A stretch of 64,000 bases of DNA from Trichobilharzia szidati (GCA_944472155.2 OX235274.1:32424052-32488051); one strand, 5' to 3'. Shown: positions 13,071 through 25,758, counted from the first letter of the stretch. A program made the numbers and translations. The notes: generated by a model from the letters alone, not told the origin.

Positions 13071-13831
13071 GTAGGGAATTTATTGTTATCAGTGTTTCAG
13101 TTTTTGACTAACGGAGATGTTAACGTAAGTGTAGATATCATGCTCACTGAATCTTCAAGAGATAATGGCTTTTCATGGGAGCATCTATTTACCTTTTTCA
13201 AGAAAAAATTAATATCTCCAAATTTTTGGTCTACTCGTGATTCCTTTTTTGTAATTCATATTGCAATTCTTATTATATACTTAACAAATTGAATACAAAT
13301 TAATATCTTGGTTGTTTATGGTGTGAAAGGAAAGCCCTGTTGCCATGGTTTTCCAGTAAACATACAAATCATTAGAAGCGTCAACATTATGAGAGTTCTT
13401 TATTTAGCTCAATGCTATGAAGTAGTACGGTAATGTGGTACTTGACATGGAGAAGTAGAAATTCAAAGAAGTGAACCCCAAAAAGTTAACAATATTTCAG
13501 CAACATTCTTTTGTATCTAAAAAGGTAAACTATTCGAATAGAATTCAAGATACAATGAGACGTATTAAACAATAAATAAAACAATATCCTACCTACTCTG
13601 GGTAACGCTCATCTTATTACATAACCGGAGGTGATGTCAGTGGTCATCCAACTTACTCTTGTGTTCCCCACTGGATGTATTCAAACAAACTCCATCATCA
13701 TCACACAAGTAGAGATTTTGTCCAGTACATGGAGGACATTTTTAATTTTATAGGAAAAATTTAAATATTCCAGATAATTATCCCTTGAAATCTCTCAAAT
13801 CTTATCTCCGAACTTTTTTGACATTTTTAAG
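13071..13831. other. Intron sequence, nothing recognised
   Basis: AT-rich intron DNA directly upstream of a collagen exon. Its short ORFs have no family features. Confidence 0.4.
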
Positions 13832-14155
13832 GGTGCACAAGGCGAACTCGGAATGGCTGGAAGCCCTGGAAGTCCAGGTCTTGATGGACAGCCTGGACTT
13901 GCAGGAAGTCCTGGGGAGCCTGGTGCTCCAGGTGAACAAGGTCTTCCAGGTCCTCCTGGTCCACCTGGACGTCCAGGTCTAGATGGAGCACCTGGTGTTC
14001 GTGGTGAAAATGGTGCCCATGGAATGAACGGAGTGCCTGGAGTGAAAGGAGGATCAGGACCAGTGGGGCCGGTTGGGTTACCTGGAGCAAGTGGAACACC
14101 TGGACATGCTGGACCAATGGGACCTATGGGTCAAGTAGGACCAAGAGGACCAACA
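13832..14155 (+). CDS. Fibrillar collagen exon
   Basis: 108 codons (36 Gly-X-Y triplets, equal to six ancestral 54-bp units). It is phase 0, with acceptor 'atttttaag' and donor GTAAGT. The helix is uninterrupted and rich in GLPG and GPPG. It follows a 9.3-kb intron, but the helix length sum shows no exon was missed there. Confidence 0.96.
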
Positions 14156-14749
14156 GTAAGTCAAGATTTTGTGAAATTAAATTGTAATTATATTGCAAAT
14201 CAATATCTTAATTATTTATCATTCCAACTGCATATAATGATGCGTTTATGGTACAGCAGTTCTTTACATTTCGTTTGTATAGATAACCGAAATGTTTCTC
14301 GTACAGTAGTGAATCTATGCACCCAAGAAGTGCTTCATATTGGAGTTGGACAACTTCCTATTTAAAAAAATAGATTGCGAGAGCATGAATTTTAGCAGAT
14401 TCAGAAATTCACTTATTCTCTATAAGTATCCAGACTGTAGATGGAAAAGTCTGACCTCTGAGTCAGACTGAATCATTATAAATTATTTAAAATAATCAGT
14501 TATTCTCACTCTACCTGTTACCTATTTTGAGTTATTCACGCTTTCCCATCAGAAGTGACATAATGGGATACATTTCTCGTCTTTGTCTGAATGATTCTGG
14601 CATATATAACAAATATTACTCACAAATGAGACTGGTAAATCCGGAATGAAGAAACTAACAAATCCGCAAGAAAATCACTGAATGAATGTATGTGGCTAGG
14701 AGCTACGTGGTGAAGAAGCTAATATATCCACTTAATCAGATAATTTAGT
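14156..14749. other. Intron sequence, nothing recognised
   Basis: AT-rich intron DNA following the collagen donor site. No repeat family was recognised. Confidence 0.4.
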
Positions 14750-14985
14750 GGAACGTTACTAGAAATGGAATCAAAGATGTGAATTTCGCCTTATTTGGGA
14801 CTCAGTGAGTGAGTGAGTCTTCCTACCGAGACTCGAACCCAGTACTCATCGTTTCAAACGCCAAGATGTTGTCCACTAGGCTACTAGTGCCACGAGAGCC
14901 ACTTCTTGTACAAGAGGCATCAGTTATTATGTGTTTTTAATTCAATATTGATTTTCCCGTTGATTGATTGGACCGGAATGTGTTT
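14750..14985 (-). mobile_element. Smα-type SINE with tRNA head, - strand
   Basis: The - strand has 'ctcgaacc'-type B box sequence near 14835, then the hammerhead-like segment (14780-14815, 'cccaaataaggcgaaatt' on the - strand). The family's conserved 'ccgttgattgattggaccg' lies at 14955-14975. The core lacks a clear CUGANGA. Confidence 0.6.
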
Positions 14986-14999
14986 TCCTGTGTTAATAT

Positions 15000-15150
15000 G
15001 TCAGCTCCCAGTATGGAAGCTCTCTCGGCTCCCAGTGTGAACACCATCACTCACTGGGGAGCGTAGGTACATTCAGATGACGAATCACAAATAGGACGAA
15101 ATTCACATCCTCGTTCTAACCGCTAGTCACTATCCATCAAGTTACTTCAT
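15000..15150 (+). mobile_element. Smα-type SINE with hammerhead-like core
   Basis: The + strand reads 'gtacattcagatgacgaatc' then 'aaataggacgaaattcacat' (15069-15108). This is the Smα hammerhead layout: short stem III, stem II closed by AUC..GGAC, then GAA. The invariant first C of CUGANGA is A in this copy. It lies head-on to the - strand copy at 14750. Confidence 0.65.
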
Positions 15151-15259
15151 CATGTTAATCCTGAGAGGTCGTCGAAGTGATCGTATTTGGGAGATGATTT
15201 GTCAACAGAGGCAGAGCGTTTCGATCCAATCAGCCAACGGGAAAATCAAAAGTGAAGTG

Positions 15260-15857
15260 AAAACAAATCCATATCAGATACGTTTATTTGATGTAATAAT
15301 ACAGGTATCATATCGCCTTGAGATGACTGCGAGAGACAAATCGTCCTTTGAACATCATTTATTTATTAATACTGCATCACTGAGCTTTAAAATAAATTAA
15401 TTTATCTAATATAGGAATAATTATAGTGTGCCAAAGTGCCTAAAGTTTTCTCTTACTATAGAATAAATGTCCCCTGTTTTAACGAGTCTGTTTATTGAAT
15501 GAAGGTTCAGTTGTGCACACAGCTGTCTTAAACACAACTGAGGCAGATATTTCCAGAAATTGTTTTAGTTGCTTGTATGGAGAGTCATACATTTCCAAGG
15601 AATACAATGAATATGTATATTTTTCAGGAATGCTTGAATATTTTGCATGAAACTATATACTACTGATTGGTTGATGTGAGTAGTTGTATCCTACTCATAT
15701 CAACCAGTAATGTTTGCTACCTAGATCGAGGTGATCTAAACTGTGATCTGAGTAGTTCGGTTTCTAAAGGAAACTATGGTGAGATTATAACTCTTAGAAC
15801 TGTGTAAATTACAACTGGCATATAAATTTGGAAACTGTGAGTTAGATTTTTTTTACT
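15260..15857. other. Intron sequence with a short foldback
   Basis: Near 15660-15712 'actgattggttgatgtgagtag' pairs with 'ctactcatatcaaccagt' to make a hairpin. The same stem reappears at 63253-63305 and the adjoining 'aaactatatacta' at 43430, so it belongs to a dispersed repeat. Nothing else was recognised. Confidence 0.5.
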
Positions 15858-16055
15858 TATTTTATCTTTATTGTATTGTAGCTTGTCTCCACACAGAATT
15901 TTTGATACAAGTATGGAATTTTCAGCATGTGATATCGGTAGCCCAAAATTTAGCAGGCCGATAATTGATATCCGGTGTGCGCCGGCCGGGGATCGAACCC
16001 CGAACCATATGCATGTTCGACAAGCGTCCTAACCGCTATGCCACGAACGCCCAAA
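15858..16055 (-). mobile_element. tRNA-derived SINE-B with CR1-like tail
   Basis: On the - strand it starts with a tRNA-like head (B box 'ggttcgatccccgg') and ends with 'gaaaattccatacttgtatc'. A fuller tail copy at 35045-35115 adds 'actgtttggaataaag', the same as the 3' end of the CR1-like LINE at 61250-61300. A second head and body copy is at 34790-34955. Confidence 0.75.
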
Positions 16056-16665
16056 AGAGGTACCATTTTGGTACAAAATATCAGAATAAAAATCCATGTT
16101 TATGAAATAACATCGTAACAGTATATTATAAAAATACAGTCAGCGGCTTATAGAAAAAGTAATGGTACTTGGTGATACAGTTAAAGTCCGCTGCTACAAA
16201 TTATTCATATAATCCACAATATTGTCCACTGCTGGAGTCGTGTCTACTAGTTGAAGCTGTATACCGGTTGTACAATAGTCTTTGGATGAGAGGTTCCTGC
16301 AAAATCCAAAGGATATAACACAGTTAGTAATGAAGCAGTTAGACAGTATGGACCAGTGGGAAGACGAAGCGTCCAGCAGCACACTGCATTTTTAGATTGT
16401 ACTCCGAAGTGATGTATATTTTACCATGAATCGTTTTAAACAAAAGTTATGTACAATGTTTCCATTTTTAACATTTAACAAGAAGCTGTACAGTCATATT
16501 GTTCCAGACTCTACAAACTAATCACTGGAGTTGGTTACATTGAAGTCACATGAGTGTTACATTTTAGAGTAAATATGAATCCATATTGTGTAATTCCAAG
16601 TAATGTACTATTGAAAAAAAATGATAACATGATAATTTCTAAATTTATTTTACTGCAAACTATAG

Positions 16666-17079
16666 GGTGCTATAGGACCTGTTGGTGAACAAGGACTTAA
16701 AGGTGCAACTGGATTACCAGGTGGTCATGGTGACAGTGGAGATATAGGTGATCCTGGACCTGATGGAGAAACTGGCCCAGAAGGTCCTGCAGGTGCTGTT
16801 GGCCCACCAGGACTACCAGGTCCAGTAGGAGATCAAGGTCCTGAAGGTCCTGTAGGTGCTTCTGGACCACCTGGACCAGCAGGTTATGATGGTCCACCTG
16901 GAGCGGATGGAAAAGATGGATTGGCTGGCAAGGATGGTAAACCTGGTCCTCAAGGCCCACCAGGTGAGCCAGGCGCTGTAGGCAAACCTGGTCGAAGAGG
17001 TGATCGTGGACCGCCTGGACCACAGGGTAAAAGAGGCAAAAAAGGTCAAGAGGGTGTAATGGGACCACCAGGAGTCTAT
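16666..17079 (+). CDS. Fibrillar collagen exon
   Basis: 138 codons, 46 perfect Gly-X-Y triplets, phase 0. The acceptor is 'aactatag' and the donor GTAAGT. The charged C-terminal third ([17 protein letters not shown]) contains an RGD and clusters of basic residues. This is the second longest helical exon in the gene. Confidence 0.96.
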
Positions 17080-17984
17080 GTAAGTTATTTGTTCGTGTAA
17101 TACATAATATCATATTTAATTATTTTAATGAAATAGTTGTAGTAACTACATCACTTCAGTTACTATTGATTTTTACTCACATTGTGTGAAAATGTTCATG
17201 ATACTTCTGTCAATATGGATCACGATTACTTTACTTTTAAAAGTTATTTACATGGCGAATTTCAGTTGTGCCTGTATAGAGCCGAGCATGGATTTAACAT
17301 GAAGTAAGCAAGTATTCCACTGTGGTTGTAGCGTGTGTTGCGGACAAGATTTATATCGATGCGGATTGATAGGAATCGGCCAAAACTGAAATCAACATTT
17401 TCAGTCAATGGATGCAGAAGTAGAAGTGTTTATCCTTCAAATCTGGATCTACTTTACGATGTAGAAATGAAATAATCTGATTGGACAACTTTTGCCCCAT
17501 TATTTAACCTTGAGCCAATCTCCAACCAATCAGAATAATTCACTGTCCACTGATCTAGCTAACATTTAATGTGGTTAAAAATGAATAAATATCTGTTTTC
17601 CCTTAATAAGCGAGTCCGTTGGCGATTCTCTTATCTTCTGCCATTGCATGGTGACAAGCAGTTCAATTCTACACCAATGTAACTGCAACATAAGGGAAAG
17701 CTGCACATTTACTTACCTGCTGTTTTGTAAACTGTAGTCAAATGCATCCACACTAGACTAGGCAAAACTTCTTAAGTAGTCAAGATTTTTGGCTTTTGGG
17801 CCTTCTTGATATCGAATACGATTACCTTGTCGAATTGAGTAGTAGTACTCATTTAACCGTGAGTTTCTTTATTACCTCTTTCTCGTCAATTTTTATTTCA
17901 CATGTAAATTTACAGTCCAGCACTAAGCTCTGTGGAAATACTGTTGACTGCTTTCATAATGTTAGCTAAAACCCCAGCTAGCTT
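17080..17984. other. Intron sequence, nothing recognised
   Basis: AT-rich intron DNA without recognised ORFs or repeats. Confidence 0.4.
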
Positions 17985-18222
17985 TTTTTCATTCTTTTGT
18001 GTCCCAAGTGGAACACAGAGCTCCAAGCTTTAGCTCTGAAGCTTCAGTAGCAGTGATGTTTATTTTTACTGGGTAGGAAAAGCTGGTCCCCCCGCCCAAC
18101 CTTCCTCCTTTACCTGAATTACTACCCGCTGAGTGAGGTTTAAGAGGGTGTGGGCTAGGAATTGAACCCTGAACTACGTGCACAGTCGGCGAGCATTCTA
18201 ACACTGAGCCACCGATTTACCA
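17985..18222 (-). mobile_element. SINE-A (tRNA head, RTE-like tail)
   Basis: The - strand reads from a tRNA-like head ('ggttcaattcctagcc' B box) to the tail 'tgttccacttggga' and an A-rich end at 17985. It is nearly complete. Confidence 0.78.
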
Positions 18223-18911
18223 TCCTTTGTTATAGAAGTATTAAGTAATATTTCCATATAACTAGAATAGATTTTGAATCATTCCTGTTGAACACATTTC
18301 ATTATGATTCAGTAAACTGAGCTTCACTTTCTCAAATATTCCCTGCTCTTTTTAGCTATTTCGTTTTTAAAACTGACTATCTTCCCTTATAATTAATTAT
18401 GTGAGACAACATATATTACTTATAAGCTCTCCTACTAAAGGTTTATTAATCCAGACTCAACTACGTTTTATCTGCTTGGATTGTATAACTGACTATGATC
18501 TGTCAAGCCAACCGACAACTTCGGTATCTCATCAAGTAACTATGAGGGATTTAATAAGCCAAACTAACCTTGTTTAATAGGTTCCTGCAGTATTTTATAA
18601 ACATACTTGTCTACGGTAAGTTGAAAACAGCATGTATAGATATGACTAGGTTCACTACCACGTATTTTACACAGAGACGAAAGTTTATGCACATCTATTC
18701 ACCTAACAGTTGTGATTAATCATCGTTATACTAGAGTGTTTTTATTGTTATTTGTTGTATAAACATGTCCAATAATAGTATCAGTTTAAAATTTTAGTTA
18801 AAACCCTTGATTACTCTCTCAGTAGTTATTCATTCTTTCTCCTACCATTACATATGGTTTGAGTGTATATTATCTCCACATCGCTTTATTATCTCTTTTG
18901 TTTGCTCAAAG

Positions 18912-19019
18912 GGTGTTATCGGTTTAGTCGGTGTACCTGGTCCAAATGGAGAAACTGGAGTTGATGGTGCAGCTGGTGATCCAGGACTTCCTGGCCTTCC
19001 GGGTACCGATGGTCGTCTG
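18912..19019 (+). CDS. Fibrillar collagen exon (108 bp)
   Basis: 36 codons, 12 perfect triplets, phase 0. The acceptor is 'ctcaaag' and the donor GTAAGT. Its 108-bp size equals two 54-bp units, the classical building block of fibrillar collagen genes. It is the smallest helical exon here. Confidence 0.95.
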
Positions 19020-19429
19020 GTAAGTGTTAGTGATGAAATGAGTAAATGTTTGAGATTTCTCATTCTAGAAAACTTTGCAAAAACTCAATATTCAGACTTG
19101 TTGAATTGACCACTGAATTATGAATACATGCTATGACCAATAACCTAGTAATGTAGTAGACATCAAAACTAAGCATTATTTAAATGCTTTTGAGCTGAAT
19201 AGATAAAACCCAAATAGTGAAAAATTTATATCCAAAATATTTACAACGACCGTTAGGAAAATATTACCGGGAACATAGCTCCATTTCCACTTTCACTCAT
19301 TCAATTTTCGAAATTCTCTTAATATTCCAACTTTAGGTTTGTTAGAAGTTGAGTAAAACATGAGAGGATGAAATTTTAAAAAAAAAAGTTTCATCCATAT
19401 CTCCGCCAAGTATTACTGTAATTCCATTC

Positions 19430-20980
19430 ACTCCTGAGTGGAACACATGCATCCAACATCGCACTTCCGTTTCCTCCTGTTCTCTGCAGTTCTTTTTAGC
19501 CGACTTCATGATTACCCATAGACCCTCATCTCCTCTTCACATGATCTCCTCCATGATCAGGTTCTACTCGAGGTCATGCCTGGAGTGCGTTGTCAGTCAG
19601 TGGTCTCCTCAGCATGTGTCCAATCTATCTCTATTTTCTTCGTCATATTTATTGGGTGATAAGTTGGCAGAAGAAGCATCAAAGATAGGACTTCAGATGA
19701 ACATAGAGAAAACAGAGGTGATGAAGATTCCTGGGCAACACCACCAACAGCAACAGACAATAATCAGCCTAAATGGAAGGAGCCTGAAAGAAACAACCTC
19801 CTTTACCTACCTGGGAAGCATCGTTTCAACCACAGGCCGACGGAACTGATGAGGATATCAAAGCGAGGATAGGGAAAGCAAGGCAAGCTTTCATTACTCT
19901 CAAGTCTGTGTGGAGATCAGCAACACTCAGCATGAAAAATAAGATTCAGATTTTAACTCCAATGTGAAGTTATTAGTACTTTATGGATCAGAGACTTGGC
20001 GCGTCATGAGGAGCACTTCGAACAAACTACAGACTTTCATCAACAGCTGTCCTCACTCAATACTCAAGATCGGATGTCCAGAAAATATCAGCAACAGGGA
20101 GGGACCTCTGGCAATGAACGAACCAACCAGGAACCGATTGTGAAACAAATAGGCAGGAAGAAATGGAGATGGATTGGCCATACTCTGGAGAAACCATCAA
20201 GTGACATCACTAGACAAGCCATTGCTCGAGTGGAACCCGAAAGGGAAGCGGCGAGTTGGTCATCAGTGCGAGGGTGACTTGGAGGAGGTCATGTGAAGAG
20301 ATGAAAAGGTGTGGGCAGACTTGGAGCGAGGTGAAGACTCTAGCAGAGAACCGAACTCAGTGGAGACGCACGGCTGAAGCCCTATGTTCCTGTAGGAATT
20401 AAAGGAAACAATAATAATATAATAGTAAGTTATTGGTTTGTTTGTTGGCAGAGTTTCTTCTTGCTAATCTTTTCTGGCCATCGCTTCTTCAGTACGGAAT
20501 CAGCGAAGGCAACTATCGACGAAAGTCTACAAGTAGCTGTTGTAAAAATGCTTTATGTGATGTGCACGCCAAGTATCGGAATCATACAGAAGCCATGAAT
20601 AAGTTGACATTATTGTTGTTGTTTAAAACCCAAATCTCGCTCTTTGCACCAAGTGCAACAAATTTCTGCACTGATTTCAGATTAACGAAGGTTTGGTTTG
20701 ATTTCCCCATCCCGCGGGGCTTTGACATCCCTATCCGTGGCATTGCCTATAGTTGAAACGATGTCGCCTAGATAGGTGAAAGAGGTAACTTCCTTCAAAC
20801 TTCTTCTGTCGACAGTGATTGGTGCTTGCCGTTGTTGCTTGGTTATCTTTATCACTTCGTTGATTGGCTCTTCTGTTAACTTGTTGGTTTTCACCTGCTG
20901 GTCTTCAAGATTGTGTGATATTAAACTTAAATCACTCGCGAAGTTCACATCTTCTAGAGTATTGTTGTTGGTCCAGCTAG
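19430..20980. mobile_element. Three RTE LINE pieces in alternating orientation
   Basis: 19430-19660 is an RTE 3' end on the - strand. 19661-20415 is a + strand copy running from the glutamine-rich post-RT region (KTEVMKIPG) to the 3' motif and (AAT)n. 20425-20980 is another - strand copy, from a different subfamily (FASDLSLISHNLED near 20940). All have frameshifts. The first two meet head to head, as in twin-primed or recombined insertions. Confidence 0.8.
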
Positions 20981-21049
20981 TTACATTAACTTAACTGAAT
21001 AAATTAATATTATTATTAGATGAAATACTAGTTAAGTTCTTAGGCAGTT

Positions 21050-21430
21050 TAAATTCACCACAGAAAGAACATCAAACTATGTGAATACAGTCTAGGTCAA
21101 TAAGCCTTTTAATCCAGTAGTTCCGATTTAGACCTCACCGGGAATCGAACCTAGGGCTTTCAACTTACGGGGTCGAGTTCATTAACTATTCAGCCATGGG
21201 TCGGTTGAAGTTTCCTGGAGTCCTAGTGGGTAGTCATGACCTCCAGGAGCCATCACGTTGGCTGTGAAGACAAATAGTCGTTGATGACATCGGCTGGCGT
21301 TCGCGCTATATATCGCGAATCGGAAGAAGTTAGAATCGGTGGATCATTAGTCTCCGTCCCAGTGGCCTACGAGGGCGAATGTTCTCTGTTCTAACCCTGG
21401 TGAAACCACAGAGGCGTAGGCTTATACACA
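21050..21430. mobile_element. SINE pair: - strand head, + strand long SINE-C
   Basis: 21110-21210 is a - strand tRNA-like head ('aatcgaacctaggg'). 21215-21430 is the + strand 5' extension of SINE-C ('tttcctggagtcctagtggg', 'cgcgaatcgg.agaagttagaat') with a truncated head. Confidence 0.6.
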
Positions 21431-21791
21431 GGGCTTAAATTTGATCTTATTCATGAAATTTAATCTATAACTTTATGAATTTGATTCTTTTTTCGACTGA
21501 AAAAACCATCAAAGATTACCCAGTGAAATAGGATAAATTCTGTTACAGTCGCTCAGGCATACGCATCACTAAGCAGAATGACGTTATCAGAATATTTTAG
21601 AAAATACGACAAATGTATTTACTGCTGCCTAAATATTTAAACAGAAAGTATCAAATATGCCGAAACAAGATGAATTATGCGTAGATTATTCTTCTAATAT
21701 TGGTAAAATTCTAATTTCTTACCAAATATGACCCCTTTATTCCGTGGAAAAGCTAGAACTGTAATTCATTCTCACCTTTCCTTTCTATTAG

Positions 21792-23277
21792 GGTTTACGT
21801 GGACAACCTGGACTACGTGGTCCACCTGGACTTCCGGGTGTAGTCAAGGTTCAAGCTGCCACCGCTGGTGGGACAGGATTGCCAGGCGACCGTGGGCATC
21901 CAGGTCCTTATGGCCCTAGTGGAGAACCAGGAGCTAAAGGTGCGGCGGGAGAGAGAGGGCTTCCGGGTGATGTTGGTGATCCAGGAGATCGAGGTCTTTC
22001 AGGCCCACCTGGGCCCCCAGGACCAGATGGCCAACCAGGAATCGATGGAGAAGATGGTCCAGACGGTGTTCCAGGGGATGACGGGCCACCTGGTCCTCCA
22101 GGGCCATTTGGTGAACCTGGTCCAGCTGGAGAACAAGGTCCACAAGGTCCACCGGGAAATAAAGGTGCAATGGGAATGACAGGTCCTCGAGGAGAAACTG
22201 GTCAAAGAGGTGCACCTGGGCCAATAGGAGCAACAGGAGACGTTGGAGAACCTGGTCTGACTGGACCTCCAGGGTTAAACGGAAATGTGGGGAGAAAGGG
22301 ACCAACTGGTCAGCGTGGACCTCCTGGAGTAAGAGGAAAACCAGGAGAGCCAGGAGAGCCTGGTAAGCCTGGGGAAGCAGGCCCACATGGTTACCCGGGA
22401 TTCATGGGACCTCCAGGTGAACCAGGTCCAGAAGGCCCACCTGGTAGCGAAGGCAGTGAGGGTCCACCGGGAGAACAAGGACCACCTGGTAGGTACGGAG
22501 AAGTTGGTGAGATTGGTGATCCGGGTGACCCGGGACCACCTGGGCGTGCTGGACCACCAGGCCGCCGAGGACCTGCTGGTTTCCCAGGTGCCAGAGGTCC
22601 ACCAGGAGAAGTTGGTAAACCAGGAGAACCTGGACCTGTTGGTTCCATTGGACGTGCTGGTATGCGCGGACCTCGTGGAGCAGTCGGCGGTGTAGGAGTT
22701 GCTGGAAGCAAGGGTGAGCCAGGACTTGCAGGTGCTGCTGGGTCTCCTGGAGAACCAGGACCTAGAGGTGATTCTGGACAACCAGGTCTTCCAGGAAAAG
22801 ATGGTCGTCCGGGCAAACAAGGAGAGCCAGGCCCGAAAGGAGCTCCAGGTGGGAAGGGACCAATCGGCCCACCAGGACCTCCAGGTTTGGACGGTCCTAT
22901 GGGTTATCCAGGTGATCAAGGACCAAGAGGTCCTCCAGGCCCAATAGGGGAAACAGGACCGATGGGCCCAAGAGGTTCACGAGGTGATCGAGGAGATCCT
23001 GGTGAAGTTGGCCCACTTGGACCTCCAGGAAGAGATGGTGATTTGGGACCCCCTGGTCCACAAGGACCATCTGGTCCTCCAGGTCTACCTGGTCCACCTG
23101 GTCAGATAGTATCAATGCAAGCTCGAGCCTCAAGAACCAAGGGAATAATGTATAGCGATGACCCTGCAATTAAAAGAAGATTTGGAAATATCGCCGCAAA
23201 TGTGCCATTGGGAACAGTGGATTCTCCGGCTAGAACTTGCGCACACCTAGCAAGTATACATCCAAATAAACCAGACG
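21792..23277 (+). CDS. Fibrillar collagen main helix exon plus C-telopeptide
   Basis: A very long exon: 436 helix residues, then the C-telopeptide and the start of the C-propeptide. It starts with a Gly codon and ends in phase 1 (CCA GAC G|gtaagt). Residues 16-28 of the exon ([13 protein letters not shown], after GLPG) break the Gly-X-Y repeat and shift the register by one. Helix features include GAAGER and RGDS (GPRGDSGQ). After [10 protein letters not shown] the non-helical part has lysine (SRTKG), an acidic YSDD site and a basic IKRR site, both candidate C-propeptide cleavage points. SPARTC then gives the first COLFI cysteine. The second canonical cysteine is absent (ASIHP). Confidence 0.96.
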
Positions 23278-24048
23278 GTAAGTTGTAAATCTTTTGTGCT
23301 TCTGGGTAGATTATTAAGTCATTAAAACAATATATAAAATTGACTTGAAATTCTAATGTGTTAGACTCCCCTTCAAACAAATCGTTTACGATCCAATATT
23401 TGCTATAATTTGCCTTCTCTCATTCTGTGGTGTTTCTCAAAGGCTGAGCTCGCAATTAACACTTCCTACTGATGTCTGATGCCTACAAAGTTTAAAATAT
23501 TGGTATTCGACCTCCAGTAAGTTAGATTAGTGAATACCCATTTCGAGAAGTGATAAGACCCACAAAACTGGAGATCTCAAACTTGAAACAAGATGGATGT
23601 CAATCTGTTTTGACTCCTAGAAGTCAATTATTCTATTATTGTCAATTAATTCAAACTTAAACCTGGGATATGCTTGAAGTCATATTTGGGCCTCGTCATC
23701 TGGGTATACCTGGATCTCAGTAGATAATGCTGTTCCTGGTAAGACTGGTAAAAAGATGACAGTGTTTCAAATAACGGATTGTTATTCACCAACCAGCTGA
23801 GACACAGCCAGCATAGCATCATATCAACTTGACCAAATTTGGATCACCTAGTTCATAAGCTTAGTGGACAACTATCTGACATTCGAAACAGTGGACTCTA
23901 GGCTCGAACCTTATTTGAAACGTTATCCAAGTACATTCCTCTGATGACTCCCTAGTAGAAGGGAATATGCTATCTGGATTGTGCAGCTAACAACCATTAA
24001 ACAGATAAAATAAATTGAATATTCCCATAATTTATTCAGAACAAAATA
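23278..24048. other. Intron sequence, nothing recognised
   Basis: AT-rich intron DNA at the start of a 7.5-kb intron. No ORF or repeat family was recognised. Confidence 0.4.
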
Positions 24049-24097
24049 GTTAGAGCTAACAATTGTTTTCAATAAATTCTTCTTCTTCAGGCTCTAC
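24049..24097 (-). ncRNA. Hammerhead ribozyme motif in PLE terminus (left)
   Basis: On the - strand, 5' to 3': stem I UAGAGC pairing with GCUCUA, core CUGAAGA (fits CUGANGA), a weak A/U-rich stem II, GAA, then a palindromic stem III AACAAUUGUU followed by A as cleavage nucleotide. Hammerheads in Penelope-like element termini are established. All invariant core bases are present; only stem II looks poor (two G-U pairs and one mismatch). Confidence 0.65.
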
Positions 24098-25758
24098 AAT
24101 TATAAATCCATTCATTTAAGCATACAATAGCCAGCCAGTCAGCCAGTAAAGGCAAATGAGAATCATAACAGAAAGTGTATTGTGGAACAATTATAAGATG
24201 GGGTGGTATGGAACAGTAGTCAGTTAGTTTTTTAATATGCATGGTCAATGAGAACATGGGACAAAATGAGATGAAGTAATTTAATTTAATGATGTGTGTG
24301 TATATATATGTAAATATAGTCAACAGAAAATACAGGTTTCGAGAGTGAGTGTAATCAGGGTGTGTGAGACAATATGAAAATAAACCAACGAATGGGGCGG
24401 TCTAGACATAAGTTCAAGGTTTAAGTAGTACTTTTCTAACTTGTTATCGTATTTACAAAAATCCTGTTCATTCCACTTCATTATATTCATTATTATTATT
24501 TGACAATCATTCACCAATAGTGCATGTAATTTTACACCATATCATCGTTATTATTTTACAATCATTCTTTCTGTTTAGATAAAGCAATAAGAAGACGTAA
24601 TTTGTCTGAATCGTGCAATGTATTTGCGCAACACATTTCGAACAATCTGATCACACACGGACTTGTCATAGGAATATATATGAAATTAATAAAGAGGTAA
24701 GAGGTGAGAAAATAGACTACTTAGGTCAAGTTTAAAGGACATATTCAAGGTCAAAGTAACAATGAAGACCACTAAACCAAATAACAGAGGTAATAGTACA
24801 TCTGCTATGGCATCAAAACAAAATTTACCAAGGAAGGTTTAATGTGATGACGAATTGTTTTTGAACGCATAAAGGTGGCTTAAACTTTCTAATTGCTAGG
24901 GCTTCCACAAACTTTAGGATACGCCCCAAACACGTTTTATAGATAGGTTTAAAAGATTTGTTAACGTCAATTTTATGTCCTGTCTCTATAATATGTTTCG
25001 CAATAGAAGAGCTAGATCTCCTGTTCTCACCGTTAATAGGTTCTGAAGATTCCATTTGTTTCTGGAGCCATTTAGGAATATGCTCTGAAGCCCTTACTTG
25101 CAGAGATCGATGAGTCCCCCCTATGTATGTGTGTCCACACGTACATTCAAATTGGTAAATACAGTGGGATGTGACGTCATTTTTCGCATGTTCGAAGGGC
25201 TTACATAGATATATTGGCTTTACATTCTCTATTATTATGATATTGGCTGCATAAAAAGTCTTTTTGACAGCAGCGTTCAGTCTTTGTCTAGTTATCAAGC
25301 TGCTTTGATGCCCTATATAGGGTAGCTTGATGTCCGTGTGTGATCAGATTGTTCGAAATGTGTTGCGCAAATACATTACACGATTCAGACAAATTACGTC
25401 TTCTTATTGCTTTCTCTAAATTCATAAAGGGAACTAATTGTTTTAAAATTCTTACTGTTGTTATTCGTTGGTTTATTTTCATATTGTCTCACACACCCTG
25501 ATTACACTCACTCTCGAAACCTGTATTTTCTGTTGACTATATTTACATATATATACACACACATCATTAAATTAAATTACTTCATCTCATTTTGTCCCAT
25601 TTTCTCATTGACCATGCATATTAAAAAACTAACTGACTACTGTTCCATACCACCCCATCTTATAATTGTTCCACAATACACTTTCTGTTATGATTCTCAT
25701 TTGCCTTTACTGGCTGACTGGCTGGCTATTGTATGCTTAAATGAATGGATTTATAATT

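Noticed and set aside
21868..23169. Long ORFs in other frames and on the - strand over the collagen exons
   Set aside because: They are shadows of the Gly-X-Y repeat (Pro-rich or Leu/Val/Gln-rich translations of GGN-CCN codons) and show no independent features.
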